In this document: in pieces, positions 1 to 5,707 of the stretch
How the letters are laid out: every line of letters begins with the position of its first letter
How positions within the stretch are numbered: the first letter of the stretch is position 1
Made by a program: the position numbers and the translations under genes
Origin: an uncultured Dialister sp.
GTDB taxonomy: Bacteria; Bacillota; Negativicutes; Veillonellales; Dialisteraceae
DNA length: 9,242 bases
NCBI RefSeq assembly: GCF_900765565.1
Contig: NZ_CAAFRZ010000231.1
Location: 1 to 9,242 of the forward strand
Reading direction: 5' to 3'
The notes under the pieces: model-generated
What the model saw: the letters and a program-made list of their open reading frames with translations, nothing else
The model's database searches: none
What the model was told of the DNA's origin: nothing

Positions 1-132
1 GCTCCTAGCTTCTAGCGGCTAGCTGTTAGGAAGGCTGATCCGCCTGCGGCGCTTCTACCCGGTATTTCCGTCAGTCATTCGTGCCGTAGGCTGGCCCGCT
101 TTCCTAGGAGCTAGCAGCTAGAAGCTAGAAGC
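1..132. repeat. Interspersed quasi-palindromic repeat, copy 1
   Basis: A 132-base element with 32-base terminal inverted arms (1-32 and 101-132) that match at 28 of 32 positions by my hand alignment. Each arm is four heptads of the form GCTNCTA followed by GGAA; the right arm, read on the minus strand, is GCTTCTA, GCTTCTA, GCTGCTA, GCTCCTA, GGAA. The 68-base centre holds an inner pair of partly complementary segments (about 40-52 and 82-94) and the conserved blocks 39-55 and 71-93, which recur exactly in the copy at the other end of the window. It encodes no protein. It sits about 70 bases beyond the sod terminator. It resembles a REP/MITE-like dispersed element, but I cannot name the family. 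It starts at the window edge, so its left boundary is uncertain. Confidence 0.85.
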
Positions 133-204
133 CCCCGCCCGAATAACTCTACCCACCAGTATCAAACTCAACAGCTCGACAAACTGAAATATTCCTTCCC
201 ACCC

Positions 205-234
205 AAAAAGACCTGCCTTCCGGCAGGTCTTTTT
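205..234 (-). terminator. Intrinsic terminator of sod (probably bidirectional)
   Basis: A perfect 13-base-pair stem (205-217 with 222-234) encloses a four-base TTCC loop. The outer five pairs are A:T, so either strand ends in a T-run. It lies 12 bases beyond the stop codon of the minus-strand sod gene, the expected place for its rho-independent terminator. The T-tract on the plus strand could equally stop transcription entering from the repeat side. Confidence 0.9.
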
Positions 235-246
235 CACTTCCATTTA

Positions 247-879
247 TTATTCAGCGGCGCCGCATTTTCTGCTCTTCTTTGCATCTTCAAAGAGCTCATT
301 CACATAGTCCCAGTTGATGATGCGGAAGAAAGATGCTACGAAGTCCGGTCTCCGGTTCTGGTACTGGAGGTAGTAGGCATGTTCCCAAACATCCAGGGCC
401 AGGAGCGGTTTCTTCCCTTCGGTAAGAGGATTATCCTGGTTGGCGGTGGACAGGACTTCCAGATGATCTCCATTCCACACGAGCCATGCCCAACCGCTTC
501 CGAACCGGGATACCGCAGCGGCGGAGAATTTCTTTTTGAATTCTTCATAGGAACCAAAGTCCTTTGCAATCTGCTCAGCTACAGGGCCGCCAAAGGATGT
601 GCTGCCTTCCGGAGCCATCATATCCCAGAACAGGGCATGATTGAAATAACCGCCTCCGTTATTTCTGACAGCTCCCCGGATGTCTTCCGGAAGATGGTTC
701 AGATGGGCAATGAGGTAACGGATGGATTTTTCAGCCAGTTCCGGATGCGATTCCAGCGCCTTGTTCAGGTTCGCTGTATAGGTGGCATGGTGTTTGTCAT
801 GATGGAAATGGAGGGTTGCTTCATCCATCACCGGTTCAAGGGCATTATAGGCATAGGGCAGTTCAGGTAATGTAAACAT
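247..879 (-). CDS. sod: Superoxide dismutase, Fe/Mn family (Mn-type signature)
   Basis: Converts superoxide to oxygen and hydrogen peroxide in the cytoplasm; there is no signal peptide. The 210-residue length is normal for the family. The N-terminal helical domain starts [13 protein letters not shown], with metal ligand His26 in the HFHHDKHH segment and His81 in NHALFW. The C-terminal domain carries Asp163 and His167 in the signature DVWEHAYY. The glycine-rich stretch before His81 (NNGGGYFNH) and the glutamine in STANQDNPL (Gln148) are the pattern of Mn or cambialistic enzymes rather than typical Fe enzymes; the true metal cannot be proved from sequence. The start is chosen because an AGGAG-type site lies 7-8 bases upstream of the ATG at 879. 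The gene has its own promoter (955-983) and terminator (205-234), so it appears monocistronic. It could be called sodA by similarity. Confidence 0.95.
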   Translation of the reverse strand: MFTLPELPYAYNALEPVMDEATLHFHHDKHHATYTANLNKALESHPELAEKSIRYLIAHLNHLPEDIRGAVRNNGGGYFNHALFWDMMAPEGSTSFGGPVAEQIAKDFGSYEEFKKKFSAAAVSRFGSGWAWLVWNGDHLEVLSTANQDNPLTEGKKPLLALDVWEHAYYLQYQNRRPDFVASFFRIINWDYVNELFEDAKKSRKCGAAE

Positions 880-954
880 AATATTTCTCCTTTTTCTTGT
901 ACAAAATTTATAATGTTAATAGCATAACGATATTTATCAATTTATCTTGGCTGT

Positions 955-983
955 ATTATATCGTATATATTCGAATTAGTCAA
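955..983 (-). promoter_or_regulatory. Sigma-70/SigA-type promoter of sod
   Basis: Read on the minus strand, TTGACT (978-983) is followed by exactly 17 bases and TATAAT (955-960). This near-consensus promoter predicts a start near 948 and an AT-rich leader of about 70 bases before the sod ATG. I saw no convincing PerR or Fur box overlapping it. Confidence 0.85.
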
Positions 984-1049
984 GCTTATCCATGATGCTG
1001 TTTCCATGGTCTACATATTGTATAAAACTCCACAAATAACCGCCCAATA

Positions 1050-1085
1050 AAAAGAGACTCTCCTCCATTAACCGGAGGAGAGTCT
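1050..1085 (-). terminator. Intrinsic terminator of the binding-protein gene
   Basis: A perfect 12-base-pair stem (1055-1066 with 1074-1085) has a seven-base loop. On the minus strand it is followed by TCTTTTTATT. It lies about 27 bases after the stop codon of the minus-strand ABC binding-protein gene and separates it from sod, which has its own promoter. Confidence 0.9.
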
Positions 1086-1112
1086 TGCACTTCATATTAT
1101 TAATAAAGAAAA

Positions 1113-1913
1113 TTATTTCTTTGCTTCGTCACCGAACCATTTTTTATAAATCTTATCATAGGTGCCATTGTCTTTCAGTTCTTTCAGAGCCTTGTTCACA
1201 GCAGCCTGCAGTTCTTTATTGTCTTTCTTCATGGCAAATACCATGCCCTGGGCATCCTTGGCGGATCCTACAATCTTCAAGTCCTTATCAGCCCCCTGTT
1301 TCAGGTAGTACATGCCTACCGGCTGGTCGATGACCACGGCATCCAGCGTCTTAGCCTGCAGTTCCATGAAGGCCTGGGAGTTGGAATCCAGCTGTTTTAC
1401 GTTAGCTGCTTTCGCTTCCTGCGCCAGTTTCACCTGTTCTGTTCCCACCTGGGCGCCTACATTCTTGCCTTCCAGGTCAGCCCAGTCTTTAATGGTGTCA
1501 TTATCTTTATTAACGATGATGATGAAACCATCCTGTGTGAAATAGGGATCAGAGAAAGCAACCTGCTTTGCCCGTTCCGGAGTTGCATTGAGGCCGGAAG
1601 CAATAAGGTCGATCTGGCCGGACTGTACAGCCGGAATCAGGGCATCAAAGCCCATGCTCTTGAATTCCATCTTGCTGCCCATCTGTTTAATGACGGCATC
1701 TGCCAGATCCAGGTCAAAGCCCACATATTTATCATCTTTGGTAAATTCAAAAGGCGGGAACGTGGTTTCTGCACCTACCCGAATGACAGAAGGAATTCCG
1801 TTCTTGGAAGCGGAAGCACCGCTCTTAGAACTGCCACCGCCGCAGCCGGCAGCCAGGAATGTAGCAGCCATAGCACCCAATGCCAATGCGATTTTCAGTT
1901 TTTTACCCATCAT
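1113..1913 (-). CDS. Amino-acid ABC transporter substrate-binding lipoprotein (SBP family 3)
   Basis: Extracytoplasmic solute receptor of a polar amino-acid ABC importer (GlnH/HisJ-like, SBP_bac_3 fold). Numbering from the chosen ATG gives 266 residues. Residues 1-23 form a lipoprotein signal peptide (MMGKKLK, then a hydrophobic core) ending in lipobox LAAG before Cys24, the expected lipidation site; a Gly/Ser-rich tether follows. The family signature GFDLDLADAV is at 65-74. The ligand-binding segment NATPERAKQVAFSDPYF includes Arg114, expected to bind the substrate carboxylate, and Asp196 in VVIDQPVG is the usual amino-group contact. Substrate identity cannot be fixed. The start at 1913 is preferred because GGAG lies 9 bases upstream; an ATG directly after it (1910) is an alternative. 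An in-frame GTG at 1928 would place the signal peptide oddly. No permease or ATPase gene lies in the window, so it acts with partners elsewhere or next to unseen DNA. Confidence 0.93.
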   Translation of the reverse strand: MMGKKLKIALALGAMAATFLAAGCGGGSSKSGASASKNGIPSVIRVGAETTFPPFEFTKDDKYVGFDLDLADAVIKQMGSKMEFKSMGFDALIPAVQSGQIDLIASGLNATPERAKQVAFSDPYFTQDGFIIIVNKDNDTIKDWADLEGKNVGAQVGTEQVKLAQEAKAANVKQLDSNSQAFMELQAKTLDAVVIDQPVGMYYLKQGADKDLKIVGSAKDAQGMVFAMKKDNKELQAAVNKALKELKDNGTYDKIYKKWFGDEAKK

Positions 1914-1948
1914 GACAATCATCTCCACATAATCTGTTGTACATTACC

Positions 1949-1980
1949 GGAAGCCCCTATGAATTTTTATTCAGGCTCCC
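1949..1980 (-). promoter_or_regulatory. Leader hairpin of the binding-protein mRNA
   Basis: On the minus strand GGGAGCC (1974-1980) can pair with GGCTTCC (1949-1955) through seven pairs, one of them G:U. An inner GAAT/ATTC helix is closed by an AAAA loop. It lies about 35 bases upstream of the start codon in a leader predicted to be some 170 bases long. No T-run follows, so it is not a terminator. It matches no riboswitch I recognise. Confidence 0.4.
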
Positions 1981-2027
1981 CTTTGTCTTCGCCATAAAGA
2001 ATAGCAGGAAATCCAGTTCTTATCTCA

Positions 2028-2056
2028 CGATTTCAAGAGAATATTCTTGAAATTCG
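2028..2056. promoter_or_regulatory. Inverted repeat near the 5' end of the binding-protein transcript
   Basis: CGATTTCAAGA (2028-2038) and TCTTGAAATTCG (2045-2056) are complementary with a single extra base, around a six-base centre. The dyad lies roughly 30-60 bases inside the predicted transcript starting near 2087. It could be a DNA operator for a dimeric repressor or an RNA stem at the start of the leader. The regulator is unknown. Confidence 0.4.
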
Positions 2057-2093
2057 TTTTTTGATTTCCAGTATCTTTATGCAATCTATGCAT

Positions 2094-2122
2094 ATTTTAT
2101 CAACTTGTTACATAAATGTCAA
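2094..2122 (-). promoter_or_regulatory. Sigma-70/SigA-type promoter of the binding-protein gene
   Basis: On the minus strand, a consensus TTGACA (2117-2122) is followed by 17 bases and TAAAAT (2094-2099). The predicted start near 2087 gives an unusually long leader of about 170 bases. It is divergent from the plus-strand promoter at 2208-2236, with about 85 bases between the two -35 boxes. Confidence 0.8.
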
Positions 2123-2207
2123 ATTTTCATTTTTTCCCATGGGACTTTTGACTGCCCCATGAATCATTTTCTCCGATAAAAAGGGAAAAAAATAATATAA
2201 AATTTCT

Positions 2208-2236
2208 TTGCAGCTTCCCGCTGTATGGTATAGAAT
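2208..2236 (+). promoter_or_regulatory. Candidate promoter of the HicB-acyltransferase gene
   Basis: TTGCAG (2208-2213), a 17-base spacer and TAGAAT (2231-2236) form a plausible sigma-70 promoter. Predicted initiation is near 2243, leaving a leader of about 190 bases. A weak five-pair hairpin followed by GTTTTT (about 2251-2270) occurs soon after the start and might pause polymerase. Confidence 0.5.
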
Positions 2237-2317
2237 AGAGTACGCTGCAGGCAGTACAAACTGCGTTTTTCATGCATAAAAATACCTGCTGGACCCATTC
2301 TGCCCGGTCCTGTCTTC

Positions 2318-2358
2318 GAAGCTGGAACAGCTTCCTGTTTTTTCTCAAAAAGAGGAAG
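2318..2358 (+). terminator. Leader terminator with a competing hairpin (possible attenuator)
   Basis: GAAGCTG (2318-2324), loop GAA, and CAGCTTC (2328-2334) form a perfect seven-pair hairpin, followed after three bases by six T residues (2338-2343). This is an intrinsic-terminator shape located about 90 bases before the acyltransferase start codon. The 3' arm and T-run can instead pair downstream: CTTCCT (2331-2336) with AGGAAG (2353-2358), plus T-run with A-run. The two folds cannot coexist, which is the usual logic of transcription attenuation. No ligand or leader peptide is recognised, so the regulatory role is inference. Confidence 0.4.
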
Positions 2359-2431
2359 TCCCAGAGAGAAAATTCGCCGGGCTGTCGAATGTCCGATTTC
2401 ATATATACCATGACTAAGAAGGAATCTCTGA

Positions 2432-2755
2432 ATGAAATATTTTTATCCCGCCGTTTTTACCTATAATCCTAAAAGCCGGATCTATTCCGCCTTTTTCCCG
2501 GATCTTCCCGGCTGCCGGGCCGAAGGCAGCTCCATGGATATTGCGGAAAAGGCCCGGGAAGCGCTGGCCCAATTCCTGCAGGGCCGGGAAAAAGAGGATA
2601 TACCACTCCCTGCTCCTTCCGATGAGAGAATTCTGGAAAAGGAATATCCCCATGCCCGCATCTGCATCATACTGGCAGATACGAGCAATTACAGTGCCTA
2701 CTGCGCCCGCTGCGTCTCCTGCCCAAAAAACTTTTACCATACAGCCCGGGAGGGG
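2432..2755 (+). other. HicB-like N-terminal domain of the fusion protein
   Basis: The roughly 105-residue segment follows the usual HicB order: a beta strand (YPAVF), the PDLPGC turn-strand, an amphipathic helix rich in Ala/Glu, and the acidic-proline IPLPAPSD tail. The next stretch, RICIILADTSNYSAYCARCVSCPKN, resembles the linker that in stand-alone HicB proteins precedes the DNA-binding C-terminus. That DNA-binding part is replaced by the membrane acyltransferase. No hicA-like toxin ORF is visible in the window. Topology of acyltransferase-3 proteins would place this domain in the cytoplasm. Confidence 0.75.
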
Positions 2756-4528
2756 CTGGGCGGCCACATCCGCGGACTGGACGGTCTCCGGGCCCTGGCC
2801 ATTATCGGCATTACCCTGTTCCACATGTTTCCACAGACCATCCGGGGCGGCTACCTGGGGGTATCCCTCTTTTTCGTCCTTTCCGGATGCCTCCTGGCTT
2901 ATACCTGTGAGAAAAAAGGGGATGCCGGCTCTTTCCCCCTGCTGTCCTACTACAGGAAGAGGATTGCCCGGATTTATCCATCCCTTCTCATTATGATGCT
3001 CGTCACCATCGGGGCCTACTCTTTCTTAGCGCCGCCGGTGATTTCCGCCATTCGACCCGAGGCCCTTTCTGTTCTATTGGGATTCAACAACTGGTGGCAG
3101 ATTTCCCAGAGCGCCGACTATTTCACCCGTCTCACAAACCAGTCCCCCTTTACCCATCTCTGGTTTCTTGGGATAGAGCTGGAATATTATCTCATCTGGC
3201 CTCTTCTCTATTGCCTCTATGCGGGGGTCCGTTATTTTTACGGGAGAAAAGCAGGAATCGCTTTCTTTTTGGCATCAGGCCTCCTCTCTGCCCTGTGGAT
3301 GCCTGTCTTCTATAACGAAGGCGCCGACATCACCCGTCTCTATTACGGAACTGATACCCGGGTCTATGCCCTTCTTTTGGGCGCTGGCCTTGGATTTTTC
3401 CTGTACCATTATCCGGTATCCGCCACTCATTCCAAGGGATACAAACATCTGGCCATCTTACTGTTTCTGGCTTCCCTGGGACTCACAGGATACGGATATG
3501 TGTACCTGTCCGGAGACATGCCATTTATGTATGAAGCAGGACTCTTCCTCTATACGCTCCTCTTCTGCCTTCTTATATTCCTGACCGCCGACCGGCACCT
3601 GCCCTTCGGCCATCTCCTCAATGCGCCCCTCCTCCAGTGGATCGGCAAGTACAGCTATGGTATTTTCCTCTGGCAGTATCCGGTCATCTTTCTCTGCCAG
3701 TACATGAAATGGAATGAAATTTCTCCCCTCATGCCGGTGGCAGAAATGGCGGCCATCCTTATTCTTTCTGTGTGGACTGAGCTTCTTGTGCAGGGACTGA
3801 AAGCCCTCTTTTCCCGTCATTTGAAACCGAAAATGGCGATGGTCAAAATTCTTGTGCTCCTGCTCCTCTCCCTTCCCGGTTTCACGCTCATGGTCTATGG
3901 AGCCCGGGGCATCTGGACTTCCTCTGACGTGAAAGTATCGGATACGGATGAAATGAAAGCACGGTTCGCAGAAAATGAAGAAGCCCTGAAGCACCAGGAT
4001 GAAAAGAAGTCCGCGGTGCCGGTGATTGATGAAAATAATCCGAATCTCCGGGATGCCGCCTGCATTGGGGACTCCGTCATGCTGGGCTCCGCCATGGCCA
4101 TCCGGGACGTACTTCCGAACTGCTATATCGATGCCAAGGTATCCCGCTACGTAGGGGCCGGCCTGGATGTGGCCCGTCAGATGGATTCCATGGGGAAACT
4201 GGGCCGCACCGTGGTCATCGCCCTCGGCACCAATGGCCCCATTGACGGACAGTATGAAAAACAGACAAAGGCCCTTCTGGAATACCTGGGACCGGACCGC
4301 CGGATTTTCTGGGTGAACGTATACTGCCCGGCCACCAGCTGGCAGGACAGCAATAACCGGTATATCCAAAAAATTGCCAAGGAACATCCCAATGTAACCA
4401 TCGTAGACTGGTACAGCGTAGCCTCCACCCATCCGGAATGGCTGAGCGGTGACCGGATCCACCCGAATCCGGAAGGCACAAAAGTCTATGCCCGGCTCAT
4501 TCACGACGCCATCGCCGCCAGCCGGTAA
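2432..4528 (+). CDS. HicB-like domain fused to acyltransferase-3/SGNH O-acyltransferase (OatA-like)
   Basis: The 698-residue protein has three parts. Residues 1-105 look like a HicB-family antitoxin/partner domain: YPAVF, then YSAFFPDLPGCRAEG, a helix IAEKAREALAQFLQG, and IPLPAPSD. Residues 111-490 are an acyltransferase-3 membrane domain: HIRGLDGLRALAIIGITLFHM, the GYLGVSLFFVLSG segment, YYRKRIARIYP, HLWFLGIELEYYLIWP, and multiple membrane spans. Residues 540-698 are an SGNH hydrolase-type domain, with Ser548 in IGDSVMLGS, Asn601 in LGTNG, and Asp674/His677 in DRIHPNP, so the catalytic set looks complete. The last two parts match OatA-type enzymes, which pass acetyl groups across the membrane to acetylate peptidoglycan or other surface glycans. 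A charged linker (about 497-540) joins them. The start is supported by AAGGAA 7 bases upstream. I found no ATG, GTG or TTG near the acyltransferase domain boundary, so that domain depends on the HicB start. The acceptor glycan is unknown. Confidence 0.88.
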   Translation: MKYFYPAVFTYNPKSRIYSAFFPDLPGCRAEGSSMDIAEKAREALAQFLQGREKEDIPLPAPSDERILEKEYPHARICIILADTSNYSAYCARCVSCPKNFYHTAREGLGGHIRGLDGLRALAIIGITLFHMFPQTIRGGYLGVSLFFVLSGCLLAYTCEKKGDAGSFPLLSYYRKRIARIYPSLLIMMLVTIGAYSFLAPPVISAIRPEALSVLLGFNNWWQISQSADYFTRLTNQSPFTHLWFLGIELEYYLIWPLLYCLYAGVRYFYGRKAGIAFFLASGLLSALWMPVFYNEGADITRLYYGTDTRVYALLLGAGLGFFLYHYPVSATHSKGYKHLAILLFLASLGLTGYGYVYLSGDMPFMYEAGLFLYTLLFCLLIFLTADRHLPFGHLLNAPLLQWIGKYSYGIFLWQYPVIFLCQYMKWNEISPLMPVAEMAAILILSVWTELLVQGLKALFSRHLKPKMAMVKILVLLLLSLPGFTLMVYGARGIWTSSDVKVSDTDEMKARFAENEEALKHQDEKKSAVPVIDENNPNLRDAACIGDSVMLGSAMAIRDVLPNCYIDAKVSRYVGAGLDVARQMDSMGKLGRTVVIALGTNGPIDGQYEKQTKALLEYLGPDRRIFWVNVYCPATSWQDSNNRYIQKIAKEHPNVTIVDWYSVASTHPEWLSGDRIHPNPEGTKVYARLIHDAIAASR

Positions 4529-4661
4529 GGAAAGGACCGGACTATGGGACAGGCAGTGGCTTCGCCAGGGACCTGACTATATACAGGTCCCCCGACTAAA
4601 GGTAAAAGTTTTTCCTGGGTTCCTTATTTTCTTGAACCCGGTTGTCATCTCCATCCATGCC

Positions 4662-4818
4662 AAAGGGCTGTAAAATATAGCTGATATTATGACTTTCTGT
4701 TCATCTGGCAAAGATGATTCTAAGGTTCTGGAGGCACCATGTAATTCAGAACCTTTAGTACCTGAAAAAAGGTGTGCGAGAAACGTCAGGAATCCGCATG
4801 AATTCACAGCCCTTTTTT
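4662..4818 (+). ncRNA. Candidate structured RNA ending in a terminator-like T-run
   Basis: AAAGGGCTGT (4662-4671) is perfectly complementary to ACAGCCCTTT (4806-4815), whose T-run continues to 4818. Between these ends lie a TCATCT/AGATGA hairpin (4701-4717), a long CTAAGGTTCTG/CAGAACCTTTAG hairpin (4720-4758, one bulge) and a short ACCT/AGGT hairpin (about 4760-4773). The arrangement is a closed multi-branch fold with a terminator-like 3' end. It matches no RNA family I recognise and has no clear promoter of its own. It may instead be the 3' untranslated end of the upstream mRNA. Confidence 0.28.
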
Positions 4819-4831
4819 ATTGCCTTCTTAT

Positions 4832-4861
4832 TTGACCCTGCCCCTTGTATCATGCTATATT
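4832..4861 (+). promoter_or_regulatory. Candidate promoter for the dedA-GT39 operon
   Basis: TTGACC (4832-4837), an 18-base spacer and TATATT (4856-4861) fit a sigma-70 promoter and lie just downstream of the T-run at 4813-4818. It would give a leader of about 240 bases. An alternative is a perfect TATAAT at 5037-5042, about 70 bases before dedA, but that lacks a good -35 box. Confidence 0.4.
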
Positions 4862-5040
4862 TAAAAGTGCGAATATCTACATGTACTTTTCAATGCCTGA
4901 AGAAGAATTCCCTCTGTCGGCAGCAAGAGGTATATCGTTTGAAATTCGAAAGTATCGCAGGATTGAATCCATTGACCCATGCCCCACTTTTTAACCGGAG
5001 TTTTTTCCCGTTTATATTTTCTATAACTTTTACCTATATA

Positions 5041-5064
5041 ATAAAAAACAGGAACACTCCTGTT
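5041..5064 (-). terminator. Terminator-like hairpin on the minus strand before dedA
   Basis: AACAGGA (5047-5053), loop ACAC, and TCCTGTT (5058-5064) form a perfect seven-pair stem. Read on the minus strand it runs into TTTTTTATT, giving a short intrinsic terminator. No minus-strand gene precedes it, so it would act on antisense transcripts from dedA. Alternatively it is simply a 5' stem of the dedA mRNA. Confidence 0.35.
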
Positions 5065-5110
5065 ATCCATATACTGTATTGAAGTCCTGCTGGGCAGGCA
5101 AAGGATTATT

Positions 5111-5707
5111 ATGGAAATTATCATTACATTCCTCTCAGACTGGGGCTATTTGGCACTCTTTGTCTGTATGGTGCTGGAAAATATGAATATTCCCATTCCC
5201 AGTGAAATCATCCTGGGCTTTGCGGGATTCCTTGTATCCCAGAATATTTTTTCCTTCTGGCCCACCGTGCTCATCGGAACCGTAGCCGGCATCGCCGGTT
5301 CCCTCCTGTCCTATTACATGGGGTATAAAGGAGGCCGCGGCCTCATCCTGAAGCACACTTCCAAAGGCGGCCTTGGCGCCAAGAAACTCATTGCCGCCAA
5401 GGACTGGTTTGAAAACTATGGCGCCATCGCCATTCTTACAGGCCGCCTTCTTCCCGGCGTTCGTACTTTTATTTCCCTGCCCGCCGGAATCGCCCAGTTC
5501 CCGCTGCCTGAATTTCTGCTTCTTACACTGGCCGGCACCATTCCCTGGACCATATTCCTCGTCTATGCCGGTTCCGTACTCGGCCACAACTGGAAGCTCC
5601 TCCTTGATTATAAATGGGAAATCGCCGGTGTCTGCTTTGTCATTGTCATCCTTATCGCTGTGGGCTATCATTTCTACCTGAAGAGTAAGCATCATGAAAA
5701 TCAATAA
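5111..5707 (+). CDS. DedA family membrane protein (probable polyprenyl-phosphate flippase-type)
   Basis: A 198-residue inner-membrane protein of the DedA/SNARE-associated family, of typical length. The N-terminal region has the conserved acidic-proline segment ENMNIPIPSE (23-32). The family hallmark GRLLPGVRTFISLPAGIAQ (111-129) has the paired arginines 112 and 118 in the re-entrant region, followed by TIPW and a C-terminal span ending in a basic tail. Some DedA proteins return undecaprenyl phosphate, or other lipids, to the cytoplasmic leaflet; assigning that role here is inference, helped by the adjacent GT39 genes that would consume polyprenyl-linked donors. AAAGGA ends 5 bases before the ATG. 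The 3' end overlaps the next gene by 14 bases, implying translational coupling. An unspecific DedA with another lipid substrate remains possible. Confidence 0.92.
   Translation: MEIIITFLSDWGYLALFVCMVLENMNIPIPSEIILGFAGFLVSQNIFSFWPTVLIGTVAGIAGSLLSYYMGYKGGRGLILKHTSKGGLGAKKLIAAKDWFENYGAIAILTGRLLPGVRTFISLPAGIAQFPLPEFLLLTLAGTIPWTIFLVYAGSVLGHNWKLLLDYKWEIAGVCFVIVILIAVGYHFYLKSKHHENQ

Larger units (their letters stand above)
4529..5110. other. 582-base gene-free region between the acyltransferase and dedA
   Basis: No ORF here has a recognisable product or good ribosome site. The stretch is more AT-rich than its neighbours. It contains a perfect eight-pair hairpin (4568-4575 with 4584-4591, loop ACTATATA) 40 bases after the acyltransferase stop, with no T-run. 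A second hairpin (4615-4622 with 4634-4641) follows, then the nested structure at 4662-4818, and promoter-like boxes before dedA. It may carry the 3' end of the acyltransferase mRNA, a small RNA and the dedA control region. Confidence 0.6.

Noticed and set aside
1..132. CRISPR array or tandem satellite reading of the GCTNCTA heptads
   Set aside because: Units are only 7 bases, there are no spacers, and the units are arranged as inverted arms around a conserved core, so this is a hairpin element rather than a CRISPR array.
905..950. Possible Fur or PerR box in the AT-rich sod leader (GATAAATTGATAAATATC on the minus strand)
   Set aside because: The match to either 7-1-7 or 15-base palindrome consensus is weak and easily expected in AT-rich sequence.
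2127..2411. 94-codon minus-strand ORF in the divergent control region
   Set aside because: It overlaps both predicted promoters and the leader hairpins, has no ribosome site, and its composition is not protein-like.
2272..2466. 64-codon plus-strand ORF and its nested 18-codon version from 2410, overlapping the acyltransferase start
   Set aside because: No ribosome site before either ATG, the longer one spans the leader terminator hairpin, and the protein has no recognisable pattern. The shorter form could be a leader peptide but nothing supports it.
3458..4504. Long minus-strand ORF of 348 codons opposite the acyltransferase
   Set aside because: It is a shadow of a real gene in GC-biased third positions; the plus-strand frame has clear catalytic motifs and the shadow has none.
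4774..5082. 102-codon plus-strand ORF in the gap before dedA
   Set aside because: It crosses the T-run and promoter-like boxes, lacks a ribosome site and resembles no protein family.
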